Source of the DNA: Candidatus Omnitrophota bacterium | Lineage (GTDB): Bacteria; Omnitrophota; 4484-213 | Direction: 5' to 3' | Assembly (NCBI GenBank): GCA_003645805.1 | Contig: QNCL01000032.1 | Span: 1 to 9,048 of the forward strand | DNA: 9,048 nucleotides | Shown here: positions 7,444 through 9,048 of the stretch, one piece after another | How the letters are laid out: the number at the start of each line of letters is the position of its first letter | How positions within the stretch are numbered: position 1 is the first letter of the stretch | The notes under the pieces: model-generated | What the model saw: only the letters and a program-made list of their open reading frames with translations | What the model was told of the DNA's origin: nothing | The model's database searches: none | Made by a program: the position numbers and the translations under genes

Positions 7444-8663
7444 TTCTGTTCTCTGCCAGGATACTTCACCCGAGTATGAAATATCCCGCTCAAAACATAA
7501 GTAAAACTTTGGGTAATCTTGCTCAGGTCGGTTAAGGTTAAATTGCATTCATCAAGTTGATGATCAATAAACTTTCCGTTGACTATCTCCTGCACCATTG
7601 CCTTTAAACGAGAAGGTGTAGGATCTTCTAAACTCCGTGAGGCTGCCTCTACTGCGTCTGCCAACATCACAATTGCCGCCTCCTTACTCTGCGGTTTTGG
7701 GCCTGGATAACGGAAGTTTTCCTCGCTCACCTTTCCTTCTTTATCTGATTCCAGAGCCCTTTGATAGAAATAGGGGACAAGGCTTGTTCCATGATGTTGC
7801 TGGATAATCTCGATAATCTGGCGGGGAAGTCTATACTTGCGAGCCATCTCTACACCATCTTTCACATGCTTGATGATAATCAAACTGCTCATCGTTGCGG
7901 TAAGTTTATTATGTCTGCTTTTCCCTTTCTGATTCTCGCTAAAATAATCACTCTTTTCTATCTTGCCAATGTCGTGGTAATAGGAAGCCACTCGAGCAAG
8001 TAAAGAATTTGCTCCTACCGCCTCACTTGCTGACTCTGCCAGGTTTCCTACAATTAGAGAATGGTGATAGGTGCCCGGGGCTTCCATAATCAGCCTCTTG
8101 AGCAAGGGCTGGTTTAGGTCAGAAAGTTCTAACAGGCTGATATTGGTGGTTAACTTAAACATATGCTCAAATAAAGGCAAAAACCCCATTACCATAAAAG
8201 CAGAAACAAAACCTTCGCTCACTCCCCAGAGTCCTGCTTTTGTTAGTTCAGTTAATCCCTGCCTTTGAAATAGAGCAAAGCCTATGGCTAACAGAAAGTT
8301 AACCGCTCCTACCAAAGAACCTGCCTTTACTAATTGCGTCCTTCTCTTCACATCCTTTAGGGCATAAACCCCCACCACTGCTCCCACAAAACAGATTGTC
8401 CCTGCTTGCAAATTGTTGCTAATAAGGGCAGAAAGAAAGGCTAAAGGCATACTGATAAAGATAGCCACAGGAGCGTTGAGAAGGATAGAAACAAGCATAG
8501 AGACAAAACTCAAAGGGATAAATAAAGGATGAAAGGAGAAAAGCACAATCCCTTTGGTAATCAGAAGAAAAACCAGAGAAACAAGAGAAAGAAGACAAAA
8601 TACAGAAAACTGAGAGATAGGGAAAAGAAAAGTCCCGGATATACCTCTGCGATAAGCCAACAA
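7440..8663 (-). CDS. pgpH: 7TMR-HD cyclic-di-AMP phosphodiesterase (PgpH/YqfF family), membrane and HD part after the frameshift
   Basis: This is the C-terminal part of a PgpH-like protein, whose cytoplasmic HD domain hydrolyses c-di-AMP. Residues are numbered from a nominal TTG at 8663. About six hydrophobic segments (11-35, 46-63, 66-82, 88-102, 115-133, 148-166) make up most of the 7TM region. The HD domain begins near residue 190. Its metal residues are His201, His230-Asp231 (SYYHDIGK), His266 (IIKHVKDG), His290/291 (IIQQHHGT) and Asp336 (VMLADAVEAASRS), a complete set, so the domain should be active if made. The TTG has no ribosome binding site, and the frame is closed at 8673-8675, so this is not an independent gene. 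It continues the frame of 9048-8419 after a one-base shift. The stop overlaps the ybeY start as GTGA. Family assignment is strong. Whether the break is real or an assembly error cannot be told here. Confidence 0.88.
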   Translation of the reverse strand: MLAYRRGISGTFLFPISQFSVFCLLSLVSLVFLLITKGIVLFSFHPLFIPLSFVSMLVSILLNAPVAIFISMPLAFLSALISNNLQAGTICFVGAVVGVYALKDVKRRTQLVKAGSLVGAVNFLLAIGFALFQRQGLTELTKAGLWGVSEGFVSAFMVMGFLPLFEHMFKLTTNISLLELSDLNQPLLKRLIMEAPGTYHHSLIVGNLAESASEAVGANSLLARVASYYHDIGKIEKSDYFSENQKGKSRHNKLTATMSSLIIIKHVKDGVEMARKYRLPRQIIEIIQQHHGTSLVPYFYQRALESDKEGKVSEENFRYPGPKPQSKEAAIVMLADAVEAASRSLEDPTPSRLKAMVQEIVNGKFIDHQLDECNLTLTDLSKITQSFTYVLSGIFHTRVKYPGREQK

Positions 8664-9048
8664 AGACAGAAATCAGCAGAGTTAAACCTATAAATACTGG
8701 TAAAAACTGCTCTTTTTTTCTTCTCTTGGCTATCTCTGCTAACTGAGAAAGATGTTTGCGCGTAATCTTCTGCCCACGCGCCACAATAATCTGATTCTTC
8801 TTCACCTCTCTCCTCACCTCGGGAACACTATTCCATGCCTCCTGTTTCCTTCTTTCCGTCTCCTTTTTGTCAAAAAAGAGATTGGGAGAAATACTCTTCC
8901 TTATCAGTTCCGTTACCGCTAAACGGAGTCTTCTGTCCTCAGGGAAGTGCAGTAAAACTTGTTCTCTGAGCCTGCTTTCTATATCCTCGGGAGTAAAAAT
9001 CTGCTCCACTAATTTCCTCTGGAAGGTTGATGTTTTAGGATTATAGAC
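8419..9048 (-). CDS. pgpH: 7TMR-HD (PgpH/YqfF family) protein, N-terminal part before the frameshift; 5' end outside window
   Basis: Same gene as the HD part at 7440-8663. The frame is open to the right edge, so the true start and about 200 further residues (TM1 and most of the extracytoplasmic domain) lie outside. A GTG at 9009 is in frame but the reading continues above it. Residues 1-100 (numbered from the edge) match the end of the extracellular 7TMR-HDED domain: SPNLFFDKKET (54-64), SVPEVRREVKKNQIIVARGQ (74-93), KITRKHL. A hydrophobic helix follows (about 115-132, FLPVFIGLTLLISVFVGL). Beyond about residue 143 the frame gives Ser/Phe/Cys-rich sequence unlike the family and ends at a TAG (8421-8419), while the adjacent frame carries the expected 7TM sequence. 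The last 65 or so residues are therefore read out of frame. Confidence 0.85.
   Translation of the reverse strand, partial: VYNPKTSTFQRKLVEQIFTPEDIESRLREQVLLHFPEDRRLRLAVTELIRKSISPNLFFDKKETERRKQEAWNSVPEVRREVKKNQIIVARGQKITRKHLSQLAEIAKRRKKEQFLPVFIGLTLLISVFVGLSQRYIRDFSFPYLSVFCILSSFSCFSGFSSDYQRDCAFLLSSFIYPFEFCLYACFYPSQRSCGYLYQYAFSLSFCPY
8610..8672 (-). other. Frameshift interval in pgpH
   Basis: The upstream reading frame must give way to the downstream one here, because the downstream frame is closed by TGA at 8675-8673 and the upstream frame loses family resemblance after about 8620. The minus strand holds the run CTTTTCTTTTCCC (8632-8620). Skipping one base after the CCC codon (8622-8620) joins RDFSFP to ISQFSVF without loss. 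An extra base in one of these homopolymers would give the same result. Confidence 0.65.

Noticed and set aside
8620..8632. Programmed +1 frameshifting as the explanation for split pgpH
   Set aside because: Not fully excluded, but there is no nearby stop codon in the first frame, no internal Shine-Dalgarno-like stimulator and no visible downstream hairpin. A homopolymer indel is simpler.

Overview
The window is a compact block of bacterial housekeeping genes, all on the minus strand. Transcription therefore runs from high to low coordinates, and no RNA gene, mobile element, CRISPR array or prophage was seen. Base composition is moderate (roughly 40-45% GC by eye). The genes read as ordinary bacterial ones with tight junctions, some GTG starts and good Shine-Dalgarno sites. 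The lineage cannot be fixed from the sequence. The dimeric (alpha2) type of glycyl-tRNA synthetase, the divergent YbeY and the DUF502-mgtE pair suggest an uncultured anaerobic or candidate-phylum bacterium rather than a well-known model group. That is an inference.

Layout in transcription order: a 7TMR-HD (PgpH/YqfF) cyclic-di-AMP phosphodiesterase whose 5' end lies beyond the right edge and which is split by a one-base frameshift (9048-7440); ybeY (7443-7018); a DUF502 two-helix membrane protein (7015-6371); the magnesium channel/transporter mgtE (6374-5100); recO (5093-4428); glycyl-tRNA synthetase (4443-3139); pyruvate phosphate dikinase ppdK (3067-446); and the first 142 codons of a sigma-70 family factor (426-1) that runs off the left edge. 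Junctions are 4-16 base overlaps or gaps of 2-19 bases, except for a 71-base gap before ppdK. I see no convincing internal promoter or terminator, so this could be one long transcription unit.

The order pgpH-ybeY-...-recO-glyS-ppdK-...-sigma closely matches the Firmicutes cluster phoH-pgpH-ybeY-dgkA-cdd-era-recO-glyQS-(PPDK regulator)-dnaG-sigA. Here DUF502 and mgtE sit where dgkA/cdd/era would be, ppdK itself sits where the PPDK regulatory protein is found in Bacillus, and dnaG is absent. The genes combine ribosome maturation (YbeY), tRNA charging (GlyRS), recombinational repair (RecO), second messenger and Mg2+ homeostasis (PgpH, MgtE), PEP/pyruvate metabolism (PpdK) and transcription initiation (sigma).

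I do not see a clearly new biological system. The points most worth a second look are the frameshift in pgpH, two substituted signature residues in YbeY, loss of the Cys4 zinc motif in RecO, a substituted -10-recognition position in the sigma factor, and the cluster's variant gene content.
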